DNA from: Trueperaceae bacterium
Lineage (GTDB): Bacteria > Deinococcota > Deinococci > Deinococcales > Trueperaceae
Assembly (NCBI GenBank): GCA_011390455.1
Contig: JAABSI010000007.1
Span: 1-64,000, forward strand
Length of the DNA stretch: 64,000 nucleotides
Reading direction: 5' to 3'
Shown: positions 1 through 9,039 of the stretch, in pieces
How positions within the stretch are numbered: the first letter of the stretch is position 1
Layout: the number at the start of each line of letters is the position of its first letter
Notes under the pieces: model-generated
Database searches by the model: none
What the model saw: the letters and a program-made list of their open reading frames with translations, nothing else
What the model was told of the DNA's origin: nothing
Translations under genes and position numbers: made by a program

Positions 1-6
1 GACCCC

Positions 7-1092
7 ATGAACGACGTCGCACCGCTGCTGCAGGCGGAAGCCAGCCGCCTGCTCGACGCCACCTGCACCGGAGCCGATCGGCCGATCGTGCGGCTGCTCG
101 AACCCGACGCGCCCGCCGCGCCGCCGGCGGACGCCGGCACGCCGGTGCCGGGTGGCGTCGTCGTCCTGGCCGGGGCCGCACCCGAAGGAGCGTGGGCGCG
201 CTGGGCGGCGGCCGGCGTGGTCGCGGTCGTCGTCGCGGACCCCGACCCCCTGGCCGCCGGGCTCGAGCGCGACGCCGACGCACCCGCGGTCTGGCGGGTG
301 CGCGATCCGCGGCTCGCGCTCGCGCGCCTGTCGCGCCGCCTCGACCCGCGCCCGCCCGTCGCCGCCGACGGGGTCCACCCGAGCGCGGTCGTCGACCCCA
401 CCGCGCACCTCGGCCACGGGGTCGCGATCGGTGCCGGCGTCGTGATCGGCGCCCACGCCCGCCTCGGCGACGGCGTGCGGGTCGGACCCGGGACCGTCGT
501 CGGCGCGGGCGCGAGCGTCGGTCCGGGCAGCGAGTTGCGCGAGCGCGTCGTGGTGGCGGACGGCGTCCGCCTCGGAGCCCGCTGCCGCGTCCAGGCAGGA
601 GCGGTGTTGGGCTCCGACGGCTTCGGATACGCCGTGGGGCCCGCCGGCGCGGTGCGGATCCACCACCTGGGCACCGTGGTCCTGGGCGACGACGTCGAGA
701 TCGGCGCCAACGCCTGCGTCGACCGCGGCACCCTCGGCGACACGACGATCGGCGATCGCGTGAAGGTCGACAACCTCGTGCAGATCGCGCACAACGTCCA
801 CATCGGGCGCGACACGCTGATCGCCGGGCAGACGGGCATCGCGGGCTCCACGCGCCTCGGCGATCGGGTCGTGGTCGGTGGCGCCGTCGGCATCGGCGAC
901 CACCTGAGCGTGGGCGACGACGCGCGCATCGCCGGCGGCGCCGGCGTGACCAAGGACGTCCCGGCCGGCGAGGCGTGGGGCGGCTACCCGGCGCAGCCGA
1001 TCAAGCGCTGGGCGCGCGAGCGCTACCTGATCGGGCGCCTCGAAGACCTGTGGGCGGCGCTGCGGGCGCGCCGGGCGGCCGAGCGCGAGTGA
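7..1092 (+). CDS. lpxD: UDP-3-O-acylglucosamine N-acyltransferase LpxD
   Basis: Third acylation step of lipid A synthesis: transfers an acyl chain from ACP to the free amine of the UDP-3-O-acyl sugar in the cytoplasm. The 361 residues match the family length. Residues about 1-115 form the N-terminal uridine-binding domain. From about 125 a left-handed beta-helix of hexapeptide repeats follows, with the LpxD signature GSDGFGYA at 202-209 and QIAHNVHIG at 259-267 carrying the predicted catalytic His262. A C-terminal helical tail ends the protein. The ATG at 7 is the first start in the window. The stop overlaps the GTG of lpxC (GTGA), so the two are probably translationally coupled. It heads the visible part of a lipid A operon; anything upstream lies outside the window. 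Confidence 0.95.
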   Translation: MNDVAPLLQAEASRLLDATCTGADRPIVRLLEPDAPAAPPADAGTPVPGGVVVLAGAAPEGAWARWAAAGVVAVVVADPDPLAAGLERDADAPAVWRVRDPRLALARLSRRLDPRPPVAADGVHPSAVVDPTAHLGHGVAIGAGVVIGAHARLGDGVRVGPGTVVGAGASVGPGSELRERVVVADGVRLGARCRVQAGAVLGSDGFGYAVGPAGAVRIHHLGTVVLGDDVEIGANACVDRGTLGDTTIGDRVKVDNLVQIAHNVHIGRDTLIAGQTGIAGSTRLGDRVVVGGAVGIGDHLSVGDDARIAGGAGVTKDVPAGEAWGGYPAQPIKRWARERYLIGRLEDLWAALRARRAAERE

Positions 1093-1883
1093 GCGGCACG
1101 GCGATCACGGGCGTGGGCGTGCACTCGGGCCGCCGGGCGTGCGTGCGCCTCTACCGGGCCGACGGGCCGCTGCGCTTCCGCACGGCCGCCGGCACCGTGA
1201 CCGCGCACGTGGACCAGGTCGTGGCGACCGACCACTGCACCGTGCTCGGCAGCGGCGCGGTCCGCGTGGCGACCGTCGAGCACCTGCTGGCCGCCCTGCG
1301 CGTGGCGGGGTTCTGGTCGGGCGTCGTCGTCGAGGTCGACGCCGACGAGCTGCCGATCCTCGACGGGTCCGCCGCACCGTGGCGCGCGCTGGTCGCGGAA
1401 CTCGGCGCGCCACCGCCCGCTCCGGAGCCGTGGCGCCCGCGCGCGCCCTGGCGCTGGGCCTCGGGCGATGCGGTCGTCGAGATCGATCCCGGGCCCGAAC
1501 GGCTCGACGTGGCGGTGGCCTTCCCGCACCCCGCGATCGGGGTGCAGCGTTGGGCCGGCGCGCCGGATCGGTACGCCGACGTCCTCCCGGCACGGACCTT
1601 CGCCTTCGCCGAGGACCTCGAGCGCCTGCGGGCCGCCGGGCTCCTGCAGGGCGCCGACGCGGGGAGTGGTATCCTTTTCGGGGGCGACGGTCCGCACGTA
1701 CCGTTGCGCTTCGCGAACGAACCGGTCCGCCACAAGGCGCTCGATGCGCTCGGCGACTTCGCGCTGCTCGGCCGCTCGATCGCCGGCACGGTCCGCGTCC
1801 AGCGCGGATCGCATCTGCTCCACGTCACCGCCATGCGCCGCCTCCTCGCCACCCCTCCACGCCCCGCCGCGGACGCGACGTGA
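1089..1883 (+). CDS. lpxC: UDP-3-O-acyl-N-acetylglucosamine deacetylase LpxC
   Basis: Committed zinc-dependent deacetylation of lipid A synthesis. The GTG at 1089 was chosen because it overlaps the lpxD stop as GTGA and directly precedes a typical LpxC N-terminus ([10 protein letters not shown]). Zinc ligands are recognisable: His65 in [10 protein letters not shown], and His215 and Asp219 in [10 protein letters not shown]. The ELPILDGSA block near 87-95 and the C-terminal GSHLLH are also conserved. At 264 residues it is somewhat shorter than the roughly 300 usual in Proteobacteria, with the loss outside the active-site blocks. Its stop again overlaps the next start as GTGA. Confidence 0.93.
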   Translation: MSGTAITGVGVHSGRRACVRLYRADGPLRFRTAAGTVTAHVDQVVATDHCTVLGSGAVRVATVEHLLAALRVAGFWSGVVVEVDADELPILDGSAAPWRALVAELGAPPPAPEPWRPRAPWRWASGDAVVEIDPGPERLDVAVAFPHPAIGVQRWAGAPDRYADVLPARTFAFAEDLERLRAAGLLQGADAGSGILFGGDGPHVPLRFANEPVRHKALDALGDFALLGRSIAGTVRVQRGSHLLHVTAMRRLLATPPRPAADAT

Positions 1884-2860
1884 GCGACGTCGTCCCGATG
1901 CGCGTCGCGGTGGTCGGAGCCGGCGTGATGGGGCGCTACCACGCGAACGTCTACGCCGCGCTTCCCGACGCCACGCTCGTGGGGATCGTCGAACCCGACC
2001 CGGAGCGCCGCGCCGACGCCGCCGAGCGGTACGGCTGCGCGACCTACCCCGATCTCGACGCGCTGTTGGCCGACGGCCCGATCGAGGCCGTCAGCGTCGC
2101 GTCGCCCACCAGCACCCACTTCGACCTCGTGCGGCGCCTGCTCCTCGCCGGCGTCCACGTGCTCGTGGAGAAGCCGGTCGCCACCAGCGTGGTGCACGCG
2201 CGCGAACTGGCCGCCTTGTCGCGCGCCCGCGGGCTCGTGCTGCAGGTGGGCCACATCACGCGCTTCTTCCGAGCGGTCGAACAGCTCCGCGAACAGGTGC
2301 GCGCGCCGTACCTGATCGAGGCGCGGCGCCTCGCTCCGAACGGTCGGATCCAGGACGTCGGCGTGGTGCTCGACCTCATGATCCACGACATCGACATCGT
2401 GCTCGGACTGGTCGACGCACCCGTCGTCGACGTGGCGGTCGCGGGCCACACCGTCGGCGACGGCGAGCACGAGGACGTGTGCGCGGCCCAGGTTCGCTTC
2501 GAAGGGGGGTGCGTGGCGCGCTTCCTCGCCAGCCGCGTCGCCCCCGACGCGGAGCGCACGCTGGTGGTCGCCGAGGCCCACCAGACCTTCCGGCTCGATT
2601 TCGGTCGAGCGCCGCACACCGAGATGGCCGTGTACCGACCGCAACGCGCCGTCGCCGAAGGGAGCCACGTGCACGTCGATCGCTACGTCGTGTACGAGGA
2701 CAACCCGTTGCGCAAGGAGATGGCCCACTTCCTGGCGCGCGTGCGCGGGCGCACCACGCCGATCGGTACCCTCGAGGACGACCTGCGGTCGTTGACGCTC
2801 GCCGCGGACCTGCTGACGCGCCTCCGCGCCCATCGCAGCGCCTTGCCGTCGCTGCCCTGA
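1880..2860 (+). CDS. Gfo/Idh/MocA-family dehydrogenase in the lipid A cluster (GnnA candidate)
   Basis: NAD(P)-dependent sugar oxidoreductase of about 326 residues. A Rossmann motif (VAVVGAGVMGRYHA) lies near the N-terminus, EKP carries the family's catalytic Lys, and a GFO_IDH_MocA C-terminal domain contains the histidine-bearing segment DLMIHDIDIVL. The GTG at 1880 overlaps the lpxC stop (GTGA); ATG 1898 is an alternative. Homologues sitting between lpxC and lpxA are often UDP-GlcNAc 3-dehydrogenases (GnnA), which with the aminotransferase GnnB make the 3-amino sugar for amide-linked lipid A. That role is inferred from context alone. No DegT/DnrJ-type GnnB lies in the window, so other sugar oxidations remain possible. 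Confidence 0.8.
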   Translation: MSDVVPMRVAVVGAGVMGRYHANVYAALPDATLVGIVEPDPERRADAAERYGCATYPDLDALLADGPIEAVSVASPTSTHFDLVRRLLLAGVHVLVEKPVATSVVHARELAALSRARGLVLQVGHITRFFRAVEQLREQVRAPYLIEARRLAPNGRIQDVGVVLDLMIHDIDIVLGLVDAPVVDVAVAGHTVGDGEHEDVCAAQVRFEGGCVARFLASRVAPDAERTLVVAEAHQTFRLDFGRAPHTEMAVYRPQRAVAEGSHVHVDRYVVYEDNPLRKEMAHFLARVRGRTTPIGTLEDDLRSLTLAADLLTRLRAHRSALPSLP

Positions 2861-2916
2861 CGGGCGCCGCCCCGGTGCCCGGTCGACGGCGCCGCGGGCT
2901 CGCGGGCGGCGGGCGG

Positions 2917-2922
2917 TAGACT
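2917..2922 (+). promoter_or_regulatory. leaderless-type -10 box of fabZ
   Basis: TAGACT seven bases before the fabZ ATG, no Shine-Dalgarno between, and no clear -35. It implies that fabZ-lpxA-lpxB can be transcribed separately from lpxD-lpxC. Confidence 0.6.
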
Positions 2923-2929
2923 CGCCGCC

Positions 2930-3382
2930 ATGGTCGACGTCCGCCGCCTCCTCCCCCATCGCTACCCGTTCCTGATGGTCGATGCCTTCGTCCGCCAGGA
3001 CGGCGACGCCTTCGAATGCACCAAGAACGTGTCGCACAACGAACCCCACTTCGTCGGGCACTTCCCGGAGGAGCCGGTCATGCCCGGCGTCCTCATCCTC
3101 GAGGCGCTCGCGCAGGCGGCGGGGCTGGCGCTGGCCGTGCGCGAAGGCGCGAGCGCCGCCGACGCCGAGAGCGGCGCCGACGGCGATCCGGCCCCCCGGA
3201 TCGCCTACCTCACGGGCGTCGACGGCGCGCGCTTCCGCCGCAAGGTGGTGCCGGGCGACGTGCTGCGCCTGACGGGCACGATCACGCGCTTCCGCCGGGG
3301 GCTGTGCACGGTCGAAGCGGTCGCGCTGGTCGGCGACGCGGTGGCGGCCGAGGCGACGCTGTCCTTCGCGTTCGCCCGCTGA
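2930..3382 (+). CDS. fabZ: 3-hydroxyacyl-ACP dehydratase FabZ
   Basis: Dehydrates beta-hydroxyacyl-ACP in type II fatty acid synthesis. It competes with LpxA/LpxD for the same hydroxyacyl-ACP pool, which explains its frequent place in lpx operons. The hot-dog fold is shown by LLPHRYPFLMVD near 7-18, catalytic His44 in GHFPEEPVMPG and catalytic Glu58 in LILEALAQ. Its 150 residues are normal for the family. An acidic insertion around residues 73-90 (rich in Ala, Asp and Glu) is slightly unusual. The ATG is fixed by the TANNNT box seven bases upstream. lpxA follows after 7 nt. Confidence 0.94.
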   Translation: MVDVRRLLPHRYPFLMVDAFVRQDGDAFECTKNVSHNEPHFVGHFPEEPVMPGVLILEALAQAAGLALAVREGASAADAESGADGDPAPRIAYLTGVDGARFRRKVVPGDVLRLTGTITRFRRGLCTVEAVALVGDAVAAEATLSFAFAR

Positions 3383-3389
3383 GGCGCTC

Positions 3390-4166
3390 GTGCCCGAGCC
3401 CCGCGTCCACCCCAGCGCCCTGATCGCCCGGACCGCCGAGCTGTCCGACGGCGTCGTCGTCGGGCCGTTCGCCGTGGTCGAGGACGGCGTCGCCCTCGGC
3501 GCCGACGCGGTGATCGAGATCGGCGCGGTCCTGCGCAGCGGCACGCGGGTCGGCGCCGGCGCGCGCATCGGTCCCTACGTGGTGATCGGCAGTCCGCCGA
3601 TGGACGCGCACTTCCGCGGCGAACCGAGCGGGGTGGCGATCGGCGCTCGCGCCGATCTGCGCGAGCACGCCACCGTCCACCGCGCGACCGGCGAGGGCGA
3701 GGCGACGCGGATCGGGGCCGACGTGCTGATCATGACGGGCGCGCACGTCTCGCACAACGCGGTGGTCGGCGACGGCGCCGTGCTCACCACCCACGTGCAG
3801 TTGGGGGGGCACGTCGAGGTCGGCGCCGGCGCGGTCCTGGGTGCGGGCGTGATGATGCACCAGTGGACGCGCGTGGGGCGGTGGGCGATGGTGGGCGCGA
3901 CCTCGGCCGCCAACGCCGACCTGCTGCCCTTCGCGCTGTCGCGCGGCAACCCGGCGCGCCACTACCGCCTGAACGCGGTGGGGCTGCGCCGTCGCGGCGT
4001 GCCCCCGACGACCACGACCGCGCTCCAGAACGCGCTCCGGTGCCTCCGGCGACGGGACCGCGACGGCTTGGCCGCGCTCGCCGCGACGACGCCCGAGGTC
4101 GCCGAACTCGTCGCGTTCGTCGACGCCTCGCAGCGCGGCGTCGCCCGCTTCGTGACCGGCGGTTGA
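3390..4166 (+). CDS. lpxA: UDP-N-acetylglucosamine O-acyltransferase LpxA
   Basis: First step of lipid A synthesis: acylates UDP-GlcNAc, or UDP-GlcNAc3N if a GnnA/GnnB pair operates, at position 3. The 258 residues are the usual length. The beta-helix hexapeptide repeats span about 5-185, followed by a helical C-terminal domain. The catalytic histidine of the AHxxH motif is His122, with its partner His119, and MMHQW at 155-159 matches the family's conserved HQ. The GTG at 3390 follows the fabZ stop by 7 nt. The downstream lpxB-like gene starts 5 nt after the stop, or overlaps as TTGA if TTG 4163 is used. Confidence 0.94.
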   Translation: MPEPRVHPSALIARTAELSDGVVVGPFAVVEDGVALGADAVIEIGAVLRSGTRVGAGARIGPYVVIGSPPMDAHFRGEPSGVAIGARADLREHATVHRATGEGEATRIGADVLIMTGAHVSHNAVVGDGAVLTTHVQLGGHVEVGAGAVLGAGVMMHQWTRVGRWAMVGATSAANADLLPFALSRGNPARHYRLNAVGLRRRGVPPTTTTALQNALRCLRRRDRDGLAALAATTPEVAELVAFVDASQRGVARFVTGG

Positions 4167-4171
4167 CGGCG

Positions 4172-5392
4172 ATGCCGGGGCGCCGGGTGGTGCTGACCTC
4201 GAACGGGCCCGGCGAGCTCTACACGTGGGTCCGACCGGTCGTCGATGCCTGGCGCCGGGCCGAGCCCGACGCCGACGTGCGGGTGGTGTTGGTGCCATGC
4301 CAGTTCGCGGCCGGGGGCGAGCCCGAGATCGCGCGCACCTTCGACGTGGCGGGGGTGGCGAGCGTGGCGCAGTTCGTGGCCGCCGGCGCCACGGGCCGCG
4401 CGCCCAAGGGCGTGGAGGGGGGCCCGGGCGCCGTGGTCGTGTCGCTCGGCGGGCCCGGCGCGCACGCGACCGCGCTCGCGCGCCGGATCGACGCGCCCGC
4501 GTTCAAGTACGCCTTCGTGCCCGCGCGCGTCCGCGGCTTGGAACGGCTCTTCGTCCACGACGAGGCCACCCGCCGCAAGACGCGCCTGCTCGGGGTCCCA
4601 CCCCAGCGCGTGGAGGTGATCGGCAATCTCGTGGCCGACGCCGTCCAGGCAGGGGGCGACGTCGGCACCCCCGGCGCGCCGCACGTCCTGCTGATGGCCG
4701 GTTCGCGCGACGCCTTCGCGGTGCACCTGATCCCGTTCGTCCTCGCCGTCGCCGACCGCCTCGCGCAGCGCTACCCTGAGGCGCGCTTCGTCTGGCCCGT
4801 GCCGCGGATGCTCCGGCCCGAGACGATCCAGGCGGGCCTCGACGGCGTCCATCGCGCCACCTTCGGCGGTACCCGCGCGCACCGCGAAGGCGACCGCGTC
4901 GTCACCGAGTCCGGCACCGTCGTCGAACTGGCGGACGAGGGCGAACGCTACGCCCACATGCGGGCGGCCGACGTCGCCCTGACGATCCCGGGCACCAACA
5001 CGCTCGAGCTCGGCATCGCGGGCGTCCCGTCGGTCGTGGTCCTCCCCCTCAACCGCCCCGAGGTCATCCCGCTCGAAGGACCCGGGCACTGGCTGTCGCT
5101 GCTGCCGCTCGTCGGCGTGCCGCTCAAGCGGCGCGCGGTGCGCCTCTTCGTCGAGCGGCTGCGCTACCCCGTCTCGTTGCCCAACCAGTTCTCCGGCGAG
5201 CCCCTCATGGTCGAGGTCAAAGGGGTGATCGACCCCGACGGCGTCGCCGCTCGCCTGGCGGCCCTGCTGGACGACCCCGCGGACCGCGCCCACCGCCGCG
5301 CGCGCCTGCTCGCCACCATGCCCCGCCCCGGCGCGGCCGATCGCCTCGTCGAGCGCGTGCGTGCTTTGGTGGACGGTCCCGGCGCGGCGTGA
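4172..5392 (+). CDS. lpxB: LpxB-family glycosyltransferase (lipid A disaccharide synthase-like)
   Basis: Predicted to join UDP-2,3-diacyl-glucosamine and lipid X into the lipid A disaccharide at the inner membrane. The 406-residue GT-B protein has C-terminal blocks that align with LpxB: LTIPGTNTLELGIAGVP near 270-285 and the PNQFSGEPLMVE block near 335-346, equivalent to the family's PN-(L/I)-L-AG block. The N-terminal glycine-rich block is SNGPGELYTW rather than the classical GEASGD, so this is a divergent subfamily and the exact acceptor is uncertain. Start ATG 4172 was preferred; TTG 4163 in frame overlaps the lpxA stop. The stop overlaps the next GTG (GTGA). Confidence 0.75.
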   Translation: MPGRRVVLTSNGPGELYTWVRPVVDAWRRAEPDADVRVVLVPCQFAAGGEPEIARTFDVAGVASVAQFVAAGATGRAPKGVEGGPGAVVVSLGGPGAHATALARRIDAPAFKYAFVPARVRGLERLFVHDEATRRKTRLLGVPPQRVEVIGNLVADAVQAGGDVGTPGAPHVLLMAGSRDAFAVHLIPFVLAVADRLAQRYPEARFVWPVPRMLRPETIQAGLDGVHRATFGGTRAHREGDRVVTESGTVVELADEGERYAHMRAADVALTIPGTNTLELGIAGVPSVVVLPLNRPEVIPLEGPGHWLSLLPLVGVPLKRRAVRLFVERLRYPVSLPNQFSGEPLMVEVKGVIDPDGVAARLAALLDDPADRAHRRARLLATMPRPGAADRLVERVRALVDGPGAA

Positions 5393-7110
5393 GCGACCCC
5401 ACCCGCCCCACGCGGCCGCCGCTGCTGCGCCCGAGCGGTGGCTGGGCCGTCCTCGGCGTGGCGGCCGCGCTCGCCGGCGCCGCCACCCGCGTCGCGCTGG
5501 TGCCCGCCTTCGTGGCGCCGGTGTTCGACCGCGTCCTCGGAGCCGGCGACCTGACCGCGCTCCCCACCCTGATCGCCCTGGGCGCGCTGCTCGCGGTGGG
5601 GGGCGCCGCGCTCCTCTTCGTCCAGGACGTCGCGTTCGGGCGCAGCGCGGCGCGGCGTTCGGCCGCTTGGCGCGCGCGCCTGCACGACGCGCTGCTGCGC
5701 CGGCCGCCCGAGGCGGCGGGCGGGGCGACCAGCGGCGGCCTGGCCGCGCGCGTGATCGCCGACCTCCGGGAGGTCGAGACGTACGTCCTGTACGGCCTCG
5801 GCACGCTCTTCACCGAGAGCGCCACCGCCCTCGGCATCCTCGTCGTGCTGGCCACCCTCGATCCGCTCGCCACCCTCGCCCTGCTCGCGCTGGCGCTGCC
5901 GGCGGCCGCGGCCACGGCTTGGCTCGGGCGCCGGGTCGAAGCGAGCGCCGGGCGCCACCAAGCCACCGTCGAGCAGGTCGGCGCACGGCTCCAGGAGGGG
6001 GTCCGGCACCGCGAGGTGCTCCGGGCCGCGGGGGCGCTCGGTTTCGCGCGCGCGCGCTTCGCGCCGTACGACACCGCGGTCGAACGGGCGTTGGCCCGCA
6101 GGACGGCATGGGCGGCGGTCCCGACGCCGGTCGCGCAGCTGCTCGTCTTCGGTGCGCTGGCCGCCCTGATCGCCTGGCTGGCGCGGGCGGTGGCCGAGGG
6201 GCGCACGACCACCGGCGAGCTGGTCGCCTACCTCACGCTCGTCGCGCTGCTCGCCACCCCCGCCCAGCTCCTTCCCAAGGCGCTGGCGCTGTTGCAGCAG
6301 GCGCGCGCCGCGGCCGCACGGCTGCGCGCGCTCGACGACGCGGGCCCCGACGCTGCGGGCGCCGCCGCCCGGCCCGGGTCCGTCCCCTGCGCGCCCGCCG
6401 CGCGGGCGACGATCGCCACCACCGGGCTGCGCCTCGGGTTCGCGGACGGTCCGCCGATCCCGGTGGCCGACGCCCGCCTCGAGGGCCCCGGGCTGGTCGC
6501 GATCGTCGGCGCCAGCGGTGCCGGCAAGACGAGCTGGGTGCGCACGGTGCTCGGCCTCCTCCCGCCTCGGGCCGGTCGGGTCGAGGTCGCCGGCGTCGTC
6601 GTCGACGCTGCGGGCGTCGCCGACGAGCCATCCCTGCGCCGCCGCGTCGGGTACGCGCCGCAGGGCCACGACCTGCTCTCGGGATCGGTGCGCGACAACC
6701 TCGACCTCGGCCGTGGGGCCGACGACGCGACGCTGTGGGCGGCGGTGCGCGCGGTCGGCCTCGAGGCGCCGATCGCGGCGCTCCCGAGCGGCCTGGACGC
6801 CGACCTGGCCGAGGATGGCGCCGGGCTCTCGGGCGGTCAACGCCAGCGGCTGGCGATCGCCCGCGCGCTGGTCGGCGACCCGCAGGTGCTGCTCCTCGAC
6901 GAGCCGACGTCGGCGCTCGACCCGGAGGCGGAGCGGGCGCTCGTCGCGCTGCTGCGCGAGCTGGCGACGCAGCGGCTGATCGTCGTCGTGAGCCACCGCA
7001 GCGAGATCGCGGACGTCGCCGACCGGGTGCTGCGCTTCGGCGACGCCGGGCTCGTGCCGGATCCGGCGCCCACGGGCACCCCGGAGCCCACGCCCGGAGC
7101 GCCCGCGTGA
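5389..7110 (+). CDS. ABC exporter, MsbA-like half-transporter
   Basis: Half-size ABC exporter of 573 residues, probably a homodimer flipping a lipid across the inner membrane. The N-terminal two thirds hold hydrophobic segments of an ABC type I exporter domain. The nucleotide-binding domain follows with Walker A GASGAGKTS, signature LSGGQRQRLAIARAL, Walker B VLLLDEPTSALD and H-loop SHR. Position directly after lpxB, with a GTGA overlap, suggests lipid A or precursor transport; substrate assignment is inference from context. The GTG at 5389 was chosen because it is the coupled start. A low-complexity Pro/Thr tail ends the protein. Confidence 0.85.
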   Translation: MSDPTRPTRPPLLRPSGGWAVLGVAAALAGAATRVALVPAFVAPVFDRVLGAGDLTALPTLIALGALLAVGGAALLFVQDVAFGRSAARRSAAWRARLHDALLRRPPEAAGGATSGGLAARVIADLREVETYVLYGLGTLFTESATALGILVVLATLDPLATLALLALALPAAAATAWLGRRVEASAGRHQATVEQVGARLQEGVRHREVLRAAGALGFARARFAPYDTAVERALARRTAWAAVPTPVAQLLVFGALAALIAWLARAVAEGRTTTGELVAYLTLVALLATPAQLLPKALALLQQARAAAARLRALDDAGPDAAGAAARPGSVPCAPAARATIATTGLRLGFADGPPIPVADARLEGPGLVAIVGASGAGKTSWVRTVLGLLPPRAGRVEVAGVVVDAAGVADEPSLRRRVGYAPQGHDLLSGSVRDNLDLGRGADDATLWAAVRAVGLEAPIAALPSGLDADLAEDGAGLSGGQRQRLAIARALVGDPQVLLLDEPTSALDPEAERALVALLRELATQRLIVVVSHRSEIADVADRVLRFGDAGLVPDPAPTGTPEPTPGAPA

Positions 7111-7844
7111 ACCGCGACCTGTACGCCGACGCCGAGTTCTACGACCTGCTCCACGATGGGTACCGCGACGACCTCGGCTTCTACCGCGGGCTCGCCGAGG
7201 ACTTCGGCGGCCCGGTGCTCGAACTCGGCGCCGGGAGCGGCCGCGTGACCCTCGCCCTGGCGCGCGCCGGCTTCGAGGTGGTGGCGGTCGAACCCGCGGC
7301 GGCGATGCGGGCGCGCGGCGCGGCGCGCCTCGCCGCGGCGGGCGTCGGCGACCGGGCGATCTGGCGCGACGGCGACGCGCGCACGCTGGCGCTCGGCGAG
7401 CGCTTCCCGCTGGTGATCGCGCCGTTCCACATGCTGATGCACCTGACCAGCCTCGACGAGCAGGACGCCGCGCTCGCCGCCGCGCGCGCCCACGTCGCCC
7501 CGGGAGGGGCCTTCGCCACCGACGTGTTCGTGCCGCGCTTCGGACCGGAGGGGGTGGTGCGCGTCGAACCGGCCTGGGCCGGCCTCGACGGCGACCTCTC
7601 CACCTGGCAGGTCGTCGACCCGGTCGCCCAGACGGTCGCCACCGAACACCGGCTCGACCGCACGGCGGCCGATGGCACCCTGCACCGCCGCTCCGCGACG
7701 CTGCGGCAGCGCTACTTCCATCGGTTCGAGCTCGAGCGCGCCCTGCGCGCCGCCGGCTTCGGCCGGGTGCGAACCTTCGGTGGCTTCGCCCGCGGACCGG
7801 TCACCGAGGGCGCGTCCTCCTGGGCGTTCCTGGCGCAGCCCTGA
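7107..7844 (+). CDS. class I SAM-dependent methyltransferase
   Basis: 245-residue Rossmann-fold methyltransferase. The SAM-binding motif I ELGAGSGRVTLALA lies near 32-45, followed by an acidic residue at the end of strand 2 (VVAVEP), and the rest resembles generic Methyltransf_25 proteins. The N-terminal YADAEFYDLLHDGY is typical of enzymes annotated only as class I methyltransferases. The GTG at 7107 overlaps the exporter stop (GTGA), making it the last gene of the lipid cluster. The substrate cannot be read from the sequence; an envelope lipid or sugar is possible but unproven. It ends 6 nt from a convergent gene with no visible terminator. Confidence 0.8.
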   Translation: MNRDLYADAEFYDLLHDGYRDDLGFYRGLAEDFGGPVLELGAGSGRVTLALARAGFEVVAVEPAAAMRARGAARLAAAGVGDRAIWRDGDARTLALGERFPLVIAPFHMLMHLTSLDEQDAALAAARAHVAPGGAFATDVFVPRFGPEGVVRVEPAWAGLDGDLSTWQVVDPVAQTVATEHRLDRTAADGTLHRRSATLRQRYFHRFELERALRAAGFGRVRTFGGFARGPVTEGASSWAFLAQP

Positions 7845-7850
7845 CGGGAC

Positions 7851-9008
7851 CTACTCGGCGATCGCCAACGCGGCGAGCGCCGCTCCGGCGGCGGCCCCGT
7901 ACGGCACCGCCATGCCCACCGCCCGGAAGGCGTCCTCGAGCGCGCCGGCGAGCAGCACCACGTCGTACCCGTCGACGTCGCCCAGCGCGCTCGGGCGCAG
8001 CACGCGCCCCTTGAGCCCGTCCTGGCCGCCGGCGATGCGCAGCCCGCGCCCGGCGAGCTCCTGGACGACGCGCTCGGCGTCGACGCCTGCCGGCGTCTCG
8101 AGCGCCGCGACCGCCGGGCTCGGGCGCTCCGCGAAGGGCCGCGCTCCGGCGGCGGCGCCGGCGGCGAGCAGCGCCTGGTTGAGCCGCGCCTTGCGCGCCC
8201 AGCGAACCTCGGCAGGTTCGGCCCGGAGTCGCGCGAGGCCGACGTCGGCCGCCACGACGAGCGAGGTCGGCGGCGTGGCCCCGGTGTCGCCCCCGCGCTG
8301 CTTCGGACGCTCGGCGTGCAGGTCGAGGGCGTAGGCGGGCACGCGGACCGACGGATCGGCCGCCCGTGCCCAGGCGCGCTCCGAGAGCCAGGCGAAGCCG
8401 AGCCCCGGCGGCAAGCGCACCCCCTTCTGGGAGCCGCTCACGACGGCGTCGAGGCCCCAGACGCGGGGGCGCAGTTCGGCGGCCGCCAAGCTGGTCACCG
8501 CGTCCACGAGCACCAGCGCCTCGGGCGCGACCGACCGGACGGCGGCGGCGATCACCGCGACGTCGTGCAGGACGCCGGTCGAGGTCTCGGAATGGACCAC
8601 CGTCACCGCGTCCGGCGCGGGTCCGGAGCGCAGCGCGTCGACCACCGCTTGCGGGTCGTGCGCGCGACCCCAGGGGGCGTCCAGCTCCCGCACCCCGTAC
8701 CCGAACCGGCGCGCCAGCTCGGCCCAGCGCTCGCCGAACTTCCCCCCGGTCAGCGCCAGCACGGTGCCGCCCCGCGGCACGGCCGCGAGCAGCGCCCCCT
8801 CGAAGGCGCTCGTGCCGGAGCCGGAGACGAGCAGGACGTCGTCGCCGGGGACCTCCGCGAGGTCGGCCAGCGCCTCGCGCACCCGCAGGAAGGTCGCCCG
8901 GAAGGCCGCCGTGCGGTGGTGCACGACGGGCTGCGCCAGCGCGGCGAGCACCTCGGGGTCGACCGGCACGGGTCCGGGGGCGAACAGACGGGCCTTGGGG
9001 GCGGTCAC
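7851..9008 (-). CDS. class V PLP aminotransferase (serine-glyoxylate/alanine-glyoxylate type)
   Basis: 385-residue fold-type I PLP enzyme. The N-terminal FAPGPVPVDPEVL is the hallmark of the SGAT/AGXT branch. The Schiff-base lysine is the K of SGSQKG near residue 195. It lies 31 nt downstream of serA in the same orientation, with its own AGGAGG ribosome site before the GTG start. This pairing suggests it supplies the transamination step of serine synthesis or of glyoxylate/serine interconversion, in place of or alongside SerC. Which amino donor it uses cannot be decided here. Confidence 0.85.
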   Translation of the reverse strand: MTAPKARLFAPGPVPVDPEVLAALAQPVVHHRTAAFRATFLRVREALADLAEVPGDDVLLVSGSGTSAFEGALLAAVPRGGTVLALTGGKFGERWAELARRFGYGVRELDAPWGRAHDPQAVVDALRSGPAPDAVTVVHSETSTGVLHDVAVIAAAVRSVAPEALVLVDAVTSLAAAELRPRVWGLDAVVSGSQKGVRLPPGLGFAWLSERAWARAADPSVRVPAYALDLHAERPKQRGGDTGATPPTSLVVAADVGLARLRAEPAEVRWARKARLNQALLAAGAAAGARPFAERPSPAVAALETPAGVDAERVVQELAGRGLRIAGGQDGLKGRVLRPSALGDVDGYDVVLLAGALEDAFRAVGMAVPYGAAAGAALAALAIAE

Positions 9009-9039
9009 GGGGCCTCCTGGTGGGTGCGGCGAAGCTGGC

